Source: Litoditis marina (lineage: Eukaryota > Nematoda > Chromadorea > Rhabditida > Rhabditidae). Taken from it: a stretch of 64,000 nt of DNA. Shown in pieces: positions 61,374 to 64,000 of the stretch. Numbering within the stretch: the stretch's first letter is position 1; every line of letters starts with the position of its first letter. The notes under the pieces are model-generated. The model did no database searches. It worked only from the letters and a program-made list of their open reading frames with translations, and was not told the origin of the DNA. The translations under genes and the position numbers were made by a program. The stretch spans positions 9,031,048 through 9,095,047 of the forward strand of contig OZ038433.1 in the NCBI GenBank assembly GCA_964036275.1. The letters run 5' to 3'.

Positions 61374-62642
61374 TTACACTCTCCTGGGAAACTGAAAATA
61401 CAAACAAAAATTAACTTCTAGACTATAGAAAGAATGCGAAGGTTTTGATGAGCATTTTTCTGGTTCGGTTTTCTACGATTACGTGAGTTTTCGCCAGCCA
61501 TCTGCTTGCAAATGCAGAATTTCCCGTTCCCATAACCATTTTCGTACTGCTGTTTTTGTAGTATGATGTATGGACCCCTGAACGGTTATCCTAGATGGAT
61601 CTACAGATATAACTAGAATGAAAAAATGGATCTAATAGTTTCTGTGCATATTGCATACTATCCAACATTGGTGACAAATGTGAAAACGTGTGTTCAGTCA
61701 AAAGGTTTTCCCTCGGAGCTTCTAAAATCCACATGAGTTTTCAAATTCCAAGCGAAGTCCAGGCAACAGGAAAAAAAGTCGAATAGAACCATAAATTGAT
61801 GGAAAGCTCACTTTCTGCTCATCAAACTGTACACTTTCTTCAGTCCCTCTGTACCATTGCATACATCTTTGTAGAAGGGTTTCGTACATTCCATAATCAG
61901 ACCCATTCCACTGAAAACAAGCAAAACACTCACAGGATTGGTCCTGCTTCTGGTTCTGGCCAACTATCAAATATGCATTTCATTTGAACTATTGATATTC
62001 AGAATACGAAACATTACCGGCAGGCGACTCTCGCTCGTTCCCCGGCGGTTCGATTCCCCTGCGTGGAGTTCCATCGGTAGGTCGAATAACACTGTTTGAC
62101 CATTGACCTATCTCCAGGGGACAGAGTTCTTTCACACCCATCGTCAATCGGCCTGAAGACAAGCGCAAGTTTATGAGTATTCCTCATTTACATTAAAATA
62201 AAACTGGCTCAAACGCGCGGAATCAAACTACAAATCAAACAAGGCATTAACCCAACATGCACCGTGTCTCCCTATCTTTCCTAGAGCGATCTGCATACCC
62301 TACAGAAATCTAATGATTGAAAATCACGACGTTTGATACTCAAATGGTTAAAGGTTCGCTATTGCGGAAAGTTTTTCTGGTTTTGAAAGGAAAGTTTTCA
62401 TAAAAAACATTCGCAGAATTCAAAAATTCAATTAGTTGAGCACTCTCTGATAATTTTCTCAGTGAAGTAGAACTTACTTCAAAGTTTCATTCAGCGGTTT
62501 TTCTTCATCGGGCACTACGATAGAAGCCGAAACAAGCAAGATAAACCTAAAAGTCGACGTTCGGAATGGGAAGGAATTGGGAATCATTGAGAGTCGATAC
62601 ATCAGGAAGAATTGATAGTAAAACTAACCAACACCGTAACAT
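61374..62642 (-). CDS. Small secreted N-glycosylated cysteine-containing protein, 108 aa, 5 exons
   Basis: Exons 5' to 3' (minus strand): 62629-62642, 62478-62546, 62018-62152, 61812-61910, 61374-61383. The sum is 327 nt and every junction is in phase with consensus GT-AG. The N-terminus MLRCWFILLVSASIVV is a good signal peptide. The mature part has five cysteines (in DDGCERT, KQCYST, VACRG, MECTK, DVCNG) and four N-glycosylation sequons (NET, NST, NRT, NGT). The ATG lies 39 bp after a ttttccag acceptor and AATAAA follows the stop. I do not recognise the family. The spacing of cysteines around ECTKPFYKDVCNGTEGL is reminiscent of small nematode extracellular domains such as DUF19, but that is only a suggestion. 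A different frame of exons 3-4 is also partly open but does not keep phase. Confidence 0.72.
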
Positions 62643-62823
62643 CGTTGAACAAAAATCACAAATGCAAGAAGGGATGAGTTTCTGGAAAACACATATGCTT
62701 TTACATATTTTTTTTTCGGTTTCTCTGCTTCTCGTCTTATTTCGCATTTCAGTTTTACATTTTCTGATCCTCGAGAACAAAAGGGAATTAAACATGTTAC
62801 TTCGCCCGAATTCAACTATGTCT

Positions 62824-63000
62824 GGCAGCGTAGGAATCCCTCAATCTCATAAGATAGCTTATGAGCTATTAGCATGAGCTTCTCATGAGATTCTATTGAT
62901 TGCTATGCTACAACATAGAGAGTTCACGAATAGCTCATGAGGTATCTTATGAGAAACTCATATGAACTTCTTATGATATGGGAGGGATTGCTACGCCGCC
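62824..63000. mobile_element. MITE-like element with 19-bp inverted termini
   Basis: Begins ggcagcgtaggaatccctc and ends gagggattgctacgccgcc, which match in inverse at 17 of 19 positions. The interior is built of ctcatgag / cttatgag palindromes. I found no clear target duplication. Confidence 0.7.
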
Positions 63001-63144
63001 TGGGATATCGGTTTTACCGATTTATACTGGTTCGTCTAAGAAAAATAAGAAAAACGAAGACTCGGTCACACTTATGACTTATGTATCGGTTAGCTATATT
63101 TGTAGCTTGATTCTACTGCGTGTCCAGTTGTATTTTCGATTCCT

Positions 63145-63956
63145 TTATCTCTCTATTAGTGTAAATACAAAGTACAAAGAGATGCTAGGAATTTCTACAA
63201 GTCCCTGTATGTTTAAAAGTTTACATTGTTACAGACACTTAGAGTATTTGGTTGTGCCGATAGATTAGAGGTTTTAGTTTTAGAGGTTTGCTTCACTGCA
63301 GCTTAACAAAAAATAAAAGTATTTATAGCTTACCTGAAGAGAATATTTCGTCTGAAGAACCTTTTGGCCGATTTCACTCAGTCCAAACTGAAAATGATAC
63401 CGACGCTCAGTCCGTTTGGCCAAGGCAGTTGAAATCATTTCTCCCCGAGAAGTTGCATCTTAGTTACTTAGAATAAGTTCAAAGACATAGAAATTTGATT
63501 TTCCTTCATTCATCAATCGTATCCGAATTTCTTTATGACTTGAAAATGTTAACTCATCCCCTGAGAAAAACCCCGAGTTGTTACGACTTACTTCATACGA
63601 CTGCAAATTAAAATAAGTTTCAAACATTCAAGTTGCACAAACATTTTCCGGTAATTCAGAGAGAGCTTTTCCGCGTGATTCGCTCACGTGATAAGAGGAA
63701 ATGCGAATGATCTCGTTAGTCTGGAAGAGGCTATTTCCCGAGTCATCCGATTGCGAGTAAAATCGAGTCCAAGGTGCAGGAGTACGTAAATTGGAACAAC
63801 TTGGAATATGCACGTTCATGACTGCAGTGGTGGTTGTATCTACAGAACCCACTGACGGATCTTAACATCTTAACACGTCACGCCAAAATTGCACACGTCC
63901 CTTCACGTCAAAAGGCACTCACGTGCTTTTAAAACAGATATTTGATATGGCAACAT
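63145..63956 (-). CDS. Small gene of unknown function, about 102 aa, with a 9-nt microexon
   Basis: Exons 5' to 3' (minus strand): 63923-63956 (MLPYQISVLKA, one base after a taacag acceptor), 63688-63839, 63592-63600 (9 nt: SYE), 63334-63387 (FGLSEIGQKVLQTKYSLQ), then tentatively 63145-63204 ending IER-stop. All junctions are GT-AG and in phase, totalling 309 nt. The main exon includes PSCSNLRTPAPWTRFYSQSD. No domain, signal peptide or family is recognised. The terminal exon is the weakest part; an alternative acceptor just upstream (63283) would place a stop immediately. It lies on the same strand as, and 500 bp upstream of, the secreted-protein gene. Confidence 0.45.
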
Positions 63957-64000
63957 CCTGTTACAGTTACCAAGCTTGTTATGAGGGCAAAACCCCGGAG

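Noticed and set aside
1..64000. CRISPR arrays, bacterial operons, riboswitches
   Set aside because: The gene structure is eukaryotic throughout. The tandem repeats present are contiguous satellites without spacers.

Overview
This window is animal genomic DNA, almost certainly from a nematode. The genes are broken into many short exons with consensus GT-AG boundaries. A nematode-type serpentine chemoreceptor is present. Several start codons sit directly behind a 3' splice-site-like sequence, as expected for spliced-leader trans-splicing. The narrower placement (a rhabditid-like worm) is inference. I found no bacterial or viral operon structure and no CRISPR array.

Layout. (1) 1.0-12.4 kb, plus strand: a complete 21-exon CNNM/ancient-conserved-domain metal transporter (797 aa). 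A tRNA-Ile(AAU) lies antisense in one of its introns. (2) 13.1-26.8 kb, minus strand: a complete 26-exon exportin-2 (CSE1L/XPO2, 950 aa), convergent with CNNM. Its introns are rich in MITEs. (3) 28.2-38.6 kb, minus strand: a complete 20-exon SLC6-type sodium:neurotransmitter symporter (738 aa) with an altered first transmembrane signature. (4) 39.2-39.7 kb: a possible small two-exon gene. (5) 40.06-47.45 kb: a full-length LTR retrotransposon with 651-bp LTRs that look identical, a 4-bp target duplication, PBS and PPT, but about 6.1 kb of internal DNA without recognisable gag-pol. It contains two diverged copies of a structured RNA-like element whose stem shows compensatory changes. (6) 49.8-53.5 kb, plus strand: an Srd-like chemoreceptor with a decayed fragment downstream. 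(7) 55.1-60.5 kb, minus strand: a complete 10-exon Golgi GDP-fucose transporter (SLC35C1, 339 aa). (8) 61.4-64.0 kb, minus strand: a small secreted, N-glycosylated, cysteine-containing protein (108 aa) and a second small gene of unknown function with a 9-nt microexon.

For CNNM, XPO2, SLC6, SLC35C1 and the secreted protein I placed every exon boundary by hand; in each case the summed exon length is a multiple of three and the phases agree. The window is also a museum of small mobile elements. Two hAT-like MITE families have exact 8-bp target duplications, one family inserts at TTAA, one element has a 10-bp duplication, three are G/C-rich or ACCGA-rich fold-backs, one is a tRNA-derived SINE, and at least two further palindromic repeat families are dispersed through introns. 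The genes are unrelated housekeeping, transport and sensory genes and do not form a pathway.
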